NCBI RefSeq assembly: GCF_902506165.1
Contig: NZ_LR733817.1
Location: 62,001-126,000, forward strand
Length of the DNA stretch: 64,000 nucleotides
From: Bosea sp. 29B
GTDB lineage: Bacteria > Pseudomonadota > Alphaproteobacteria > Rhizobiales > Beijerinckiaceae
Reading direction: 5' to 3'
In this document: positions 29,734-37,699 of the stretch, one piece after another
Layout of the letters: every line of letters starts with the position of its first letter
How positions within the stretch are numbered: position 1 is the first letter of the stretch
Position numbers and translations under genes: made by a program
The notes under the pieces: model-generated
Databases searched by the model: none
Seen by the model: only the letters and a program-made list of their open reading frames with translations
Told to the model about the DNA's origin: nothing

Positions 29734-30492
29734 TCAGTCGACGATGTCGGGCGTGCGCCAGGCAATGTGCTGGCCGGCATCGACCGCGATCATCTGGCCG
29801 GTGATCGCCTTGGCCCGCGCCAGATAGAGCACCGCCTCGGCGATGTCGGCGGCCTCGACCTTGCGGCCGAGCGGTGTGCCGCCGGCCTCTGCCGCCAGCA
29901 GCGCCTCGCCGTTATGCGGGTTGGCGAAGGTCGGGCCCGGGCCGACCGCGTTGACCCGGATGCGCGGCGCCAGCGCCTGCGCCATCGTCGTCGTCGCCGT
30001 CAGCAGCGCCGCCTTGGTCAGCGTGTAGGAATAATATTGCGGCGTCAGCTTCCAGACGCGCTGGTCGACGATGTTGACGATCGCGCCCTGGCGCTCCGCG
30101 GGCAAGCGATTCGCCATCGCCCCGGCAAGAACCGAGGGCGCCCGCAGGTTGATCGAGAACTGGCGATTCCACATAAGCACATCCAGTGCCGTCAGATCGT
30201 CGACTAGGAAGCTCGAGGCACTGTTGACGAGCAGGCTGACGGGACCGAGCGCGGCTTCTGCTTCCGGCACGATCCGCTCGACCGCCGCGGGATCGACGAG
30301 GTCGGCGACGATGACATGGGCCCGGCCGCCTGCCGCGCCGATCTCATCCGCCAGCGCCAGCGCCTCGGCGCGCGAGCTGTTGCAGTGGATCGCGACCGCA
30401 TAGCCGGCCTCGGCCAGGCGCAGGACAATGGCGCGGCCGATGCGCCTTGCCCCACCGGTGACGAGGGCGACCTCAGCCACCGGGGGCCCCAT
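29734..30492 (-). CDS. SDR-family oxidoreductase, pteridine reductase-like
   Basis: This 252-residue short-chain dehydrogenase has the cofactor motif TGGARRIGRAI (residues 12-22). An Arg stands where most SDRs have the third Gly, as in pteridine reductases (PTR1/FolM). NSASSF and the active-site YSYTLTKAAL (Tyr, Lys) follow. A role in pterin reduction is plausible but not certain. Its start overlaps the glycosyltransferase gene end by 20 bases. Confidence 0.8.
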   Translation of the reverse strand: MGPPVAEVALVTGGARRIGRAIVLRLAEAGYAVAIHCNSSRAEALALADEIGAAGGRAHVIVADLVDPAAVERIVPEAEAALGPVSLLVNSASSFLVDDLTALDVLMWNRQFSINLRAPSVLAGAMANRLPAERQGAIVNIVDQRVWKLTPQYYSYTLTKAALLTATTTMAQALAPRIRVNAVGPGPTFANPHNGEALLAAEAGGTPLGRKVEAADIAEAVLYLARAKAITGQMIAVDAGQHIAWRTPDIVD

Positions 30493-31273
30493 TGCCGTTG
30501 CCGCGGGCGCTGCGGCGCTGGAGCCGGCGCTCCCAATGCTTGGCGACGCGCAGATAGCGGTAGAAAGCGTAGTTCATCGCGGTCATGAAGCCATAGACCC
30601 CGCGCAGCATGTGACGCCGCCCGATATAGGCCTTGATGAAGTTCGCTGGAAACTCCGCGACCAGGCGGAAGACAGAGAGCGTCTCGCCGCGCGCGTCGAG
30701 ATCATCGGCCTGTGCATCGCTGTAGGCATTGAGCTTCTGCATCTGCTCGCCGAGCGAACGCACCGAATAATGATGGATCGTGCCCTTGAGCCTGCCGACG
30801 CGCGCACCTGGCGCAAGGTCGACACGGTCATGCACCGGCGATGGCGAATAGCGCCCCTTGTCGGCTCGGTAGAGCCGGACCGGCGAGAGCGCATAGGCGA
30901 AGCGATGCGGCGCGCCCTCCCCCGGGAATATCTCGGCGATGCGCATGCGATAGGCGTCGCAGGCCGGCTCGCCTTTGGCGAACAGCGCGGCGATCTCGGC
31001 GACGAGATCCGGCGGTGTCACCTCGTCGGCGTCGAGATTGAGCAGCCAGGGATGGCGGCACTGCTCCTCGGCGAAGCGCTTCTGCGGGCCATAGCCCGGC
31101 CACGCGCGCTCGATCACGCGCGCGCCCAGATCAGCCGCAATGGCCTGGGTGCCGTCGGCCGAGCCGGAATCAATCACGACGATGTCATCGCTGAGGCCGC
31201 GGACCGCAGCTATGGTGCGGCCGATGCGGTCGGCTTCGTCGCGCGCGATGATGAAGATCGAAAGCGGAGGCAC
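30473..31273 (-). CDS. Glycosyltransferase family 2, LPS core WaaE/KdtX-like
   Basis: This 266-residue protein has a GT2 fold: LSIFIIARDEADRIGRTI at the N-terminus, VVIDSGSADGT, and the metal-binding NLDADEV (near residue 80). The C-terminal KAYIGRRHMLRGVYGFMTAMNYAFYRYLRV is typical of WaaE-like enzymes that add glucose to the lipopolysaccharide core at the inner membrane. The start codon is GTG 31273. Confidence 0.85.
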   Translation of the reverse strand: MPPLSIFIIARDEADRIGRTIAAVRGLSDDIVVIDSGSADGTQAIAADLGARVIERAWPGYGPQKRFAEEQCRHPWLLNLDADEVTPPDLVAEIAALFAKGEPACDAYRMRIAEIFPGEGAPHRFAYALSPVRLYRADKGRYSPSPVHDRVDLAPGARVGRLKGTIHHYSVRSLGEQMQKLNAYSDAQADDLDARGETLSVFRLVAEFPANFIKAYIGRRHMLRGVYGFMTAMNYAFYRYLRVAKHWERRLQRRSARGNGNGAPGG

Positions 31274-31432
31274 GCAGGTCTCGACGGGAAGGGCGGGGCC
31301 AGTCGGCTAAAGCATGGGCCGAGGCGTGCTGCAAGCAGTCGGCGCATAACGGGGCTGCACCTGCGAGGGAACCAAAAGCCGATCCAGGCGATTATGTGAT
31401 CGCGGTCCGTAGTCGCTACCGTTGCGTTAGTA

Positions 31433-31475
31433 TTCGGTTAGCCAATTCACACTGCCTTAACAAACACTAACCGAA
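31433..31475. promoter_or_regulatory. Inverted repeat upstream of the outer-membrane barrel gene
   Basis: TTCGGTTAG (31433-31441) and CTAACCGAA (31467-31475) are perfect 9-base arms 25 bases apart, in an AT-rich patch of the 370-base gap 31274-31643. TTAG-N7-TTAG (31427-31441) recalls the half-site spacing of CtrA boxes but does not match the TTAA consensus. The rest of the gap shows no gene. Confidence 0.4.
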
Positions 31476-31643
31476 ATTGACTAATATGCCTTGCTTGTTC
31501 CTGATCGTGCCGCAATTTCGCCCCGGTCTGACCAGCACATGTGTTCTCGCCGCAACAGACACGGCCCGTCACCTGCCTTATAACGAGGCTACTGGGATCA
31601 CCCGCCGGCCAGCGCCGGAAATACGATGACTAAGGAGTTTGTC

Positions 31644-32315
31644 ATGAAGAAGTATCTGCTCTCGGGCGTTGCGGCCCTCGGCCTCATCGCTGCCGGCGCT
31701 GCCTCCGCTGCCGACCTGCCGAGCCGCAAGGGCCCGGTCGTTGCTCCGGTTTACGTTCCCGCCTTCACCTGGACCGGCTTCTACGTCGGTGCCAACGCCG
31801 GCTACGGCTGGGGCAACATGAAGTCGCGCGGCGTCAACGCCTTCGGCGATTTCGACGGCTTCGTCGGTGGTGGCCAGGTCGGCTACAACTACCAGCTCGG
31901 CCAGATCGTCCTCGGCGCTGAAGCCGACTTCCAGGGCGCTGACCTGAAGGCCGGCCCGAGCTTCGCTGGTCTGGGTCGCGTCAGCGAAGGCAAGACCGAG
32001 TGGTTCGGCACCGTCCGCGGTCGCGTCGGCTTCGCCTTCGACCGGTTCCTGCCCTACGTCACCGGTGGTCTTGCCTACGGCAGCGTGAAGACCTCGCTGG
32101 TGCCGGGCTTGACCCTCAACGGCCTGAACTCGGACTCCAACACCCACACCGGCTGGACCGTCGGCGCGGGCGTCGAGTACGCCTTCACCAACAACCTGGT
32201 TGGCGGCGTCGAGTACCTCTACGTCGACCTCGGCGACAAGCGCGTCTTCAACGGCGCCGACAAGGTCAGCACGGACTTCTCGCTGGTCCGCGCCCGCCTC
32301 AGCTACAAGTTCTGA
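31644..32315 (+). CDS. Outer-membrane beta-barrel protein, Omp25/Omp31-like
   Basis: This 223-residue protein has a signal peptide (MKKYLLSGVAALGLIAAGAASA, cleaved before ADLPSRKGP). Amphipathic strands follow, starting FTWTGFYVGANAGYGWGN and ending VRARLSYKF with terminal Phe, the outer-membrane assembly signal. It is similar to Brucella Omp25/31 and rhizobial RopB porin-like proteins that stabilise the envelope. ATG 31644 has TAAGGAG 6 bases upstream. Codon use is noticeably optimised (few rare codons), suggesting high expression. A strong terminator follows. Confidence 0.9.
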   Translation: MKKYLLSGVAALGLIAAGAASAADLPSRKGPVVAPVYVPAFTWTGFYVGANAGYGWGNMKSRGVNAFGDFDGFVGGGQVGYNYQLGQIVLGAEADFQGADLKAGPSFAGLGRVSEGKTEWFGTVRGRVGFAFDRFLPYVTGGLAYGSVKTSLVPGLTLNGLNSDSNTHTGWTVGAGVEYAFTNNLVGGVEYLYVDLGDKRVFNGADKVSTDFSLVRARLSYKF

Positions 32316-32339
32316 TTTTCTCCTCCCGGAGACAGAACA

Positions 32340-32369
32340 AACCCGGTGGCTTCGGCCACCGGGTTTTTT
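32340..32369 (+). terminator. Intrinsic terminator of the omp gene
   Basis: CCCGGTGGC and GCCACCGGG form a 9-base stem with loop TTCG, flanked by AA and a run of six T. It lies 25 bases after the omp stop. Confidence 0.92.
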
Positions 32370-32413
32370 GTTGTCTTTCAGGTTGAAGAGTCGGCTCCGG
32401 CGAGCCTCGCAAT

Positions 32414-32538
32414 CCGTCATTGCGAGCCCCCGGGTCCTGTCTTCGGCAAGCCCGAGGACAGACTCCGCCAAGCGATCCGGGAGCGGCAGAGCTCTACGCC
32501 GCTGGATTGCTGCGTCACCGACACTCCTCTCAATGACG
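32414..32538. repeat. Degenerate dispersed repeat with GTCATTGCGAG/CAATGAC ends
   Basis: CGTCATTGCGAG at the left and CTCTCAATGACG at the right are inverted ends around 100 bases. The ends have the look of widespread non-autonomous intergenic repeats. It lies in the 256-base gap between the omp terminator and the convergent GST gene. No transposase or target duplication is seen. Confidence 0.5.
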
Positions 32539-32571
32539 ATTCGCGACGATTGAGCCTGATCGAGCGGGCGC

Positions 32572-33174
32572 TTACCCCTTGAAGCGCGTCGCCTCGAAAG
32601 CCGGCACCTTGGCGGCGAAGCCGTCGAGCCAGGCGACCAGCGCCGGATGATCGGCCCGCCAGGCTCCTTCGAAGCGCAGATCGAGATAGCCCAGAGCGCA
32701 GGCCAGCGCGATCTCACCGATGCGCGGCCGCTCGTAGGCGGGCGGCGCGGCTTCGAGCGTCGCAAGCGCCCGGGCAACCTTGCCGGCCTGGTTCTCGGTC
32801 CAGGGCTGGCTGCGCATCTCAGGCGATCGCAGGCGGACCTCATAGACCTGCAGCAGCCCCCCATCGCAGATTCCGTCGGCGAGCGCCTGCAGGCGCAATT
32901 GCGCAAAGCGTCCTTCCCCGGCCGGGAAGAGCCTGCCGCCGCCGACGAGATGATCGAGATATTCGGCGATCACGCGCGAATCGAACAGCGTCGAGCCGTC
33001 CTCGAACACCAGGGTCGGAACCTTGCCGAGTGGATTCTGGCGACGCAGCGATTCCGTGGGATCGTTGGTGTCGGCCGGCACCACCTCGATCCGCTCCTCC
33101 AGCCCGAGCTCGGCGATGGCGATCTTGACTTTGCGGCCGAAGGGCGAGGTCGGGGAGGAGCGCAGAATCAGCAT
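32572..33174 (-). CDS. Glutathione S-transferase family protein
   Basis: This 200-residue protein has an N-terminal thioredoxin-like domain (MLILRSSPTSPFGRKVKIA; NPLGKVPTLVFEDGSTLFDSRVIAEYLD, with the cis-Pro and glutathione-binding Asp-Ser) and a C-terminal helical domain. A Ser near residue 10 is the probable catalytic residue (SPTSPFGRKV). It follows rlmJ by 32 bases and may be the last gene of that operon. Substrate unknown. Confidence 0.88.
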   Translation of the reverse strand: MLILRSSPTSPFGRKVKIAIAELGLEERIEVVPADTNDPTESLRRQNPLGKVPTLVFEDGSTLFDSRVIAEYLDHLVGGGRLFPAGEGRFAQLRLQALADGICDGGLLQVYEVRLRSPEMRSQPWTENQAGKVARALATLEAAPPAYERPRIGEIALACALGYLDLRFEGAWRADHPALVAWLDGFAAKVPAFEATRFKG

Positions 33175-33206
33175 CGGGGCAGCCTTCGGGTTGGCAGGAC
33201 GTGCGA

Positions 33207-34058
33207 TCAGCCGTCGGGGCGGATCGCCTCGCAGCGATAGCGCGGGCGCGGCCCCTGCGCGAGCCGCTCGCACAGGGCCGGCAGCAGGATCTCGGCCTCC
33301 TGAACAAGCAGCCAGGGCGGATTGATGAGGAGCATCCCGGTTGCGCTCAGGCCACCAGCGGCGCCGGGGCGATCGACGTCGATCTCCATCCGGAGCAGCC
33401 GGCCGATGCCAGCACCGAGAATCGAATCGAGCAGGCCTTCGACTGCACGCTCCTCCTTGATCGGATACCAGAGCGCATAGATGCCGGTCGGCCATTTGCG
33501 ATGCGCGGCTATGAACTCGGTTGCGAGCGTCGCAAACTCGTCCTTCTCCTCGAAGGGCGGGTCTATCAGAACGAGGCCGCGCCGCTCCTTGGGCGGGACA
33601 TTGGCGCGCAGTGCCGTCCAACCGTCGATCTCGAGCGCCTTGCAGCGCTCGTCGCGGCCGAGCGCCTGGCTCAGCTTGCGGAAGGTGTTCTCATGCAGCT
33701 CGGCGGCGATCAGCCGGTCATCCCCGCGCATGGCATGGCGGCAGAGCCAGGGCGAGCCCGGATAGGCCTCGGCGCCGTGCCGGCTGCGTGCAGTGGCCAG
33801 CGCCTCGCGCCAAGGCTTCAGCAGTTCCTCGACCTGCGAGGCGAGCGGCGCCTGGTCGAGCCGCGCGACACCGTCGCGCCATTCATGCGTCTTCAGCGCC
33901 TCCTCGGAGCCGAGATCATAGCGGCCGGCGCCGGCATGGGTGTCGATCACGCGCCAGGGCTTGTCCTTGGCGTTGAGATGCGTGAGCACGCGCATCAGCA
34001 CGACATGCTTGAGCACATCGGCGAAATTGCCGGCGTGGAAACCGTGGCGGTAGTTCAT
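33207..34058 (-). CDS. rlmJ: 23S rRNA (adenine-2030-N6)-methyltransferase
   Basis: This 283-residue protein matches RlmJ (YhiR): N-terminal MNYRHGFHAGNFADVLKHVV, SAM region DTHAGAGRYDL, catalytic DPPFE motif (VLIDPPFEEKDEF) and C-terminal LLINPPWL. It methylates A2030 of 23S rRNA. It starts 4 bases after the RNase T2 stop, so the two are likely cotranscribed. Confidence 0.95.
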   Translation of the reverse strand: MNYRHGFHAGNFADVLKHVVLMRVLTHLNAKDKPWRVIDTHAGAGRYDLGSEEALKTHEWRDGVARLDQAPLASQVEELLKPWREALATARSRHGAEAYPGSPWLCRHAMRGDDRLIAAELHENTFRKLSQALGRDERCKALEIDGWTALRANVPPKERRGLVLIDPPFEEKDEFATLATEFIAAHRKWPTGIYALWYPIKEERAVEGLLDSILGAGIGRLLRMEIDVDRPGAAGGLSATGMLLINPPWLLVQEAEILLPALCERLAQGPRPRYRCEAIRPDG

Positions 34059-34062
34059 CGGG

Positions 34063-34734
34063 TCAGCGGATCGCGTTGACGCGGAAATCGCGGGCGCGGC
34101 AGCCAGAACGATCGACCTCGCCGCAGCTGCGGAAGCTGCGCAGGTCCTTGCTGAAGCAGATGCGCACCTCCTCCAGCACGCCGCGCCGGCAGGAAACCGA
34201 CATCATGTCGGTACGCAGGCCCGGATTGGCGTCGACGAAGGCACGTTCGAGATCGAGCACCGTCCAGCTCCGCTCGCTCTCAACCATCGCCAACGCCGGC
34301 GGAAGCTTGACCTTCTCCCGCGCGCGGCGGACATCAGCGAAATAGTCGGACGGGCTCGAGCCGGAGCAAGTACCGTGCTTGCGCCACTGATAGCGCGCGA
34401 GGCTCTCGGTCGGGAACAGGCCCTCGGCCTGATCCATCGCCATGCGCGACGGGCTGCGGCCGGAGGGGCCGCAATCACTCGGAAATCCCCGCTCATATTG
34501 TGGCCAGAGGCCGTGCACGACGAAGCCGAGATTGGCGCCCGGAGCGCATTGCTCGCGATTGCGTCCGCGCCCGCCGTCGATCTCGCAGAAGCCCGGCGAC
34601 CAGGACAAGGCCAGTACGTAGAAATCGAAATCGCCCGGCGTGCCGCCGCGATCATAGCGGCCTTGCGCCAGGGCGGTGCCACCGAGCGCGCAGAAGGCGG
34701 CCAGCAGGCCGGCGGCGATTCGCTTCAGTCGCAT
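34063..34734 (-). CDS. Secreted ribonuclease T2 family protein
   Basis: This 223-residue protein has a signal peptide (cleavage after TALA) and both RNase T2 boxes: CAS I FVVHGLWPQ (71-79, catalytic H74) and CAS II YQWRKHGTCS (115-124, catalytic H120). In CAS II, Gln116 replaces the usual Glu that assists catalysis. The family cleaves single-stranded RNA, here in the periplasm or outside. It lies 13 bases after an exported protein gene and 4 bases before rlmJ. Confidence 0.9.
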   Translation of the reverse strand: MRLKRIAAGLLAAFCALGGTALAQGRYDRGGTPGDFDFYVLALSWSPGFCEIDGGRGRNREQCAPGANLGFVVHGLWPQYERGFPSDCGPSGRSPSRMAMDQAEGLFPTESLARYQWRKHGTCSGSSPSDYFADVRRAREKVKLPPALAMVESERSWTVLDLERAFVDANPGLRTDMMSVSCRRGVLEEVRICFSKDLRSFRSCGEVDRSGCRARDFRVNAIR

Positions 34735-34747
34735 GGCTGTGCCTGGA

Positions 34748-35206
34748 TCAGGGACGGGCCATCTTGCAATCGGGCGCGTAGGAGCGATGGCGGTCGAGCC
34801 CCGAGACGCACCAGTTGACGTTCCAAGTGTAGCCGAACAGGCCGAGATTCTCGCGGACGGAATAGTCGACCCGCCGCAGCACGCCGTCATTGGTCAGGAC
34901 CCGCGCGGTGCAGAAACGGCGCGGGATGAAGTCCGCGCCCCAGGGACGCCAGGCAATCGGCTGGACGCGATCGAAGGTGACTGCCTGCAGCGGCCCCCAG
35001 AAGTTGGACTCGCGCGAATTGAAGCGGCTGGTGATCTCGCCGAGCACCGCCGGATCCTCGCAGGCCGGCAGGTTGCCATGCATCGCGATGATACGCTCTT
35101 CCGCCCGGTCGGCGGGATTGACGTAGCGCCCGCCCGCGGCCTGGGCGGACAGGCCGGTCAGGCAGATCGCGGCGGCAAGGGTGGAAAAAAGGGAAACCCG
35201 GCGCAT
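34748..35206 (-). CDS. Exported protein of unknown function, upstream partner of RNase T2
   Basis: This 152-residue protein has a signal peptide (MRRVSLFSTLAAAICLTGLSAQA). The mature part has three Cys (LPACEDP, RRFCTAR, NWCVSGL) plus a fourth near the end (APDCKMARP), likely two disulfides, and Trp/Arg-rich segments (IAWRPWGADFIPRR). I do not recognise a family. The tight linkage to an exported RNase suggests a periplasmic partner, but this is inference. Confidence 0.7.
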   Translation of the reverse strand: MRRVSLFSTLAAAICLTGLSAQAAGGRYVNPADRAEERIIAMHGNLPACEDPAVLGEITSRFNSRESNFWGPLQAVTFDRVQPIAWRPWGADFIPRRFCTARVLTNDGVLRRVDYSVRENLGLFGYTWNVNWCVSGLDRHRSYAPDCKMARP

Positions 35207-35421
35207 GGGGGCCTCGTATGGGGAGAAGTTCGCTGCCGGCACGATGGCGATGGGGCCGGTCACGGTCAAGGCAGCACAGCGCTCGCCCGACCTGTCGCGC
35301 GGCCCCTGTGGCATTTCGATCCTGCCGGGGGACCGCCAGGGCGGCGCCCGGACAGGCATCAACGATCTGTCGCAAGCTCGCCATGCTCGCTCGACGGCGA
35401 GCATGGCGATGAAAGATGTGC

Positions 35422-36312
35422 TCAGGCCGCGGCCTTGGAAGCCTGCCGGACCTCGTCCGAATAGTCTTCCATGATCACCTTGCCCATATTGCCGGTGACG
35501 AACTTGTAGGGGCCGATCTCGGAGACCAGCGTCACCTCGGCCGCCGAGCCGGTGATGAAGCACTCGGCGAAGCCTTCCAGCTCTTCCGGCCGGATGCGGC
35601 GCTCGACCACCTCGAAGCCGCGCTTCCTGCACAGGTCGATCACCGACTGGCGGGTGATGCCGTTGAGGAAGCGGTCGGCCAGCGGGGTGTGGACCACGCC
35701 GTCCTTGATGAAGAAGATGTTGGCGCCGGTGCACTCGGCGACGTTGCCTTCCCAGTCGAGCATCATCGCATCGGCATAACCGGCGCGCTCAGCCTTGTGC
35801 TTGGAGAGCGAGCAGATCATGTAGAGCCCCGCCGCCTTGGCATGGACCGGTGCACAGGCCGGGTCGGGCCGGCGATACTCGGCGAGGTCGAGGCGCACGC
35901 CTTTCAGCTTCTGCGCCATGTCGAACATGCTCGGCCATTCCCACACCGCGATCGCCGTGTGGATGGTGTTGTTCATGCCCGAGACAGCCATCATCTCCGA
36001 GCCGCGCCAGGCGACCGGGCGCAGATAGGCGTCCTTGAGGCCGTTCTCCTTCAGGCAGAGATACTTCGCGGCATCGATCTCCGCGACCGAATACGGGATC
36101 GTAAAATCCATGATCTCAGCCGACTTGTGGAAGCGCTGCGAATGCTCGGTGCACTTGTAGATCACGCCGTCATAGGCCCGCTCGCCTTCGAAGACGCAGG
36201 AGCCATAGTGCAGGCCATGGGTGAGTACGTGCACCTTGGCCTCCTTCCACGGCACGAGCTTGCCGTCGAACCAGATGACGCCGTCGCGCTGGTCGAAAGG
36301 AATGACAGACAT
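35422..36312 (-). CDS. ilvE: Branched-chain amino acid aminotransferase
   Basis: This 296-residue fold-type IV PLP enzyme interconverts Leu, Ile and Val with their keto acids. The PLP lysine lies in HAKAAGLYM, and the EGNVAECTGANIFF and GITRQSVIDL motifs are present. ATG 36312 is chosen because GGAGGA lies 7 bases upstream. It is divergent from the petP-like gene, with a perfect MarR-type palindrome in the gap that could affect both. Confidence 0.94.
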   Translation of the reverse strand: MSVIPFDQRDGVIWFDGKLVPWKEAKVHVLTHGLHYGSCVFEGERAYDGVIYKCTEHSQRFHKSAEIMDFTIPYSVAEIDAAKYLCLKENGLKDAYLRPVAWRGSEMMAVSGMNNTIHTAIAVWEWPSMFDMAQKLKGVRLDLAEYRRPDPACAPVHAKAAGLYMICSLSKHKAERAGYADAMMLDWEGNVAECTGANIFFIKDGVVHTPLADRFLNGITRQSVIDLCRKRGFEVVERRIRPEELEGFAECFITGSAAEVTLVSEIGPYKFVTGNMGKVIMEDYSDEVRQASKAAA

Positions 36313-36433
36313 GATACAGTCCTCCAGGTGCTTTTCTTGCCTCCACTCCGCCACAGGCCGGAAAGGCGTGCAAGCGCGGTATCTATGCTGCGCCGAAACC
36401 GGCACTTGCGACATAATCGGTCGCCCCGCGTAC

Positions 36434-36462
36434 TTGACCGGTAATCTTACGTCTGAGATATG
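36434..36462 (+). promoter_or_regulatory. Candidate promoter of petP-like gene
   Basis: TTGACC (36434-36439), a 17-base spacer and GATATG (36457-36462) form a plausible promoter. The -10 overlaps the palindrome at 36459-36479, so a bound repressor would exclude RNA polymerase. Confidence 0.4.
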
Positions 36463-36479
36463 TCAACAAGGCTGACATA
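36459..36479. promoter_or_regulatory. MarR-type operator upstream of petP-like gene
   Basis: TATGTCA and TGACATA are perfect 7-base arms around ACAAGGC. The site ends 4 bases before the petP-like ATG and covers the ribosome-binding region and the probable -10, an arrangement typical of MarR autorepression. Confidence 0.65.
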
Positions 36480-36483
36480 AAAA

Positions 36484-37005
36484 ATGAGCGTGACGGTGAG
36501 CACACCCGTATTGCATCCAGTTTCTGCCGCCCCACCCGAGGCGCCTGATACCACCGTGCCTTACGAGTTGATCGAGCTGTTCTTCTTCGCCTATCGCGAC
36601 TTCGTCGGCGACCCCGACCGCATCCTCGCCGATTACGGCTTCGGCCGCGCCCATCACCGCGTCCTGCATTTCGTCGAGCGCCGGCCGGGGCTGACCATCG
36701 CCGAGCTGCTCGACATCCTGCAGATCACCAAGCAGAGCCTCAACCGCGTCCTGAAGGAGCTGGTCGAGACCGGCTTCGTCGAGTCGCGCACGGGCACGCA
36801 GGACAAGCGCCAGCGCAATCTCTACGCCACCCAGGCCGGCCGCGAGCTCGCCGTCAGGCTGGCGCAGCTGCAGGGCAAGCGCATCAACGGCGCGCTCGCC
36901 CAGGTGGGACCTGAGGCGGGCGAGATCGTCGCACGCTATCTCGCGGGGTTGATCGACCCGTCCGAGCGCAAGAAGGTGCAGGACGCGCTCGCCGGGCCGC
37001 GGTGA
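36484..37005 (+). CDS. petP: MarR-family regulator, PetP-like
   Basis: This 173-residue protein has a MarR winged helix (FGRAHHRVLHFVERRPGLTIAELLDIL; KQSLNRVLKELVETGFV; DKRQRNLYAT wing). The sequence and the downstream OmpR-type regulator resemble the Rhodobacter capsulatus petP-petR pair found near the cytochrome bc1 genes. No pet structural genes lie in this window. The stop overlaps a GTG of the next frame. Confidence 0.75.
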   Translation: MSVTVSTPVLHPVSAAPPEAPDTTVPYELIELFFFAYRDFVGDPDRILADYGFGRAHHRVLHFVERRPGLTIAELLDILQITKQSLNRVLKELVETGFVESRTGTQDKRQRNLYATQAGRELAVRLAQLQGKRINGALAQVGPEAGEIVARYLAGLIDPSERKKVQDALAGPR

Positions 37006-37022
37006 CGAGGCGACGACACAGG

Positions 37023-37541
37023 ATGATGATGCGCAGGATTCTCTTCGACTTCGCCGCCATGGCGGGCTTCATCGCCGCAGCGGCGGCGCAGGACGTGACC
37101 GCAAGCCTCAAAGGCCCCGCCACCGAGACCGTGACCCGCTATCTCAAGCAGACCCGCATCCCCTGCTATACGCAGAAGGGTGAGGAGACGTGCCGGATCA
37201 TCGACACCGCCAGCGGTGCGAGCCTGTTCCATGGCAGCTTCAAGAATGATCCGACGCCCCATGCCGTCGCCTTCGTCAGCTATCAGTACGACCAGACCGG
37301 CAATGCGATGAACCAGATGGCGATCGTGTTCAGGGAAGCCGGCGGCCGTTGGACGCCGGTCGGCCGCGCCGACGAGACGGTCGGCATGGAGCCGCGCCAG
37401 GTCCAGTTCGGCCAGGGCGTCATCACCTACATCGGCACGGTCCTCGGGCCGAACGATTCCCGCGCCGGCCCGACCGGCCGCGGCCGCTTCAGCCTCAAGG
37501 TCACCGACCGCGGCGTCACCTTCGGCAAGGCGGGTCGTTGA
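37023..37541 (+). CDS. Exported protein of unknown function inside the petP-petR group
   Basis: This 172-residue protein has a short signal peptide (MMMRRILFDFAAMAGFIAAAAA, cleavage near AAAQD). The mature part has paired Cys (RIPCYTQKGEETCRI) and ends VTDRGVTFGKAGR. I do not recognise the family. The triple ATG at 37023-37031 makes the exact start uncertain, and GTG 37002 overlapping the petP stop is also possible. It lies between the MarR gene and the response regulator, so it may be a periplasmic input or target of that system. Confidence 0.6.
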   Translation: MMMRRILFDFAAMAGFIAAAAAQDVTASLKGPATETVTRYLKQTRIPCYTQKGEETCRIIDTASGASLFHGSFKNDPTPHAVAFVSYQYDQTGNAMNQMAIVFREAGGRWTPVGRADETVGMEPRQVQFGQGVITYIGTVLGPNDSRAGPTGRGRFSLKVTDRGVTFGKAGR

Positions 37542-37699
37542 ATATCGAAGTCGCGTACCCTGCCGCAGACGTTGCAGAACGTTAGACAATGTTATCCGAG
37601 GCCTCCCCCGGCGCGGGCCTGAGTTCCGGCGGCCTATGCTATCCTTATGCGAAGGCAGCGGCGCATCGCCCGGTGTCGGAGGCGGAAAGAGGAGCCCAG

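Noticed and set aside
31341..31350. GGCGCATAAC before the omp gene as a third LsrB box
   Set aside because: Only the CGCATAAC end matches; the ATG half and the T-N11-A spacing are absent.
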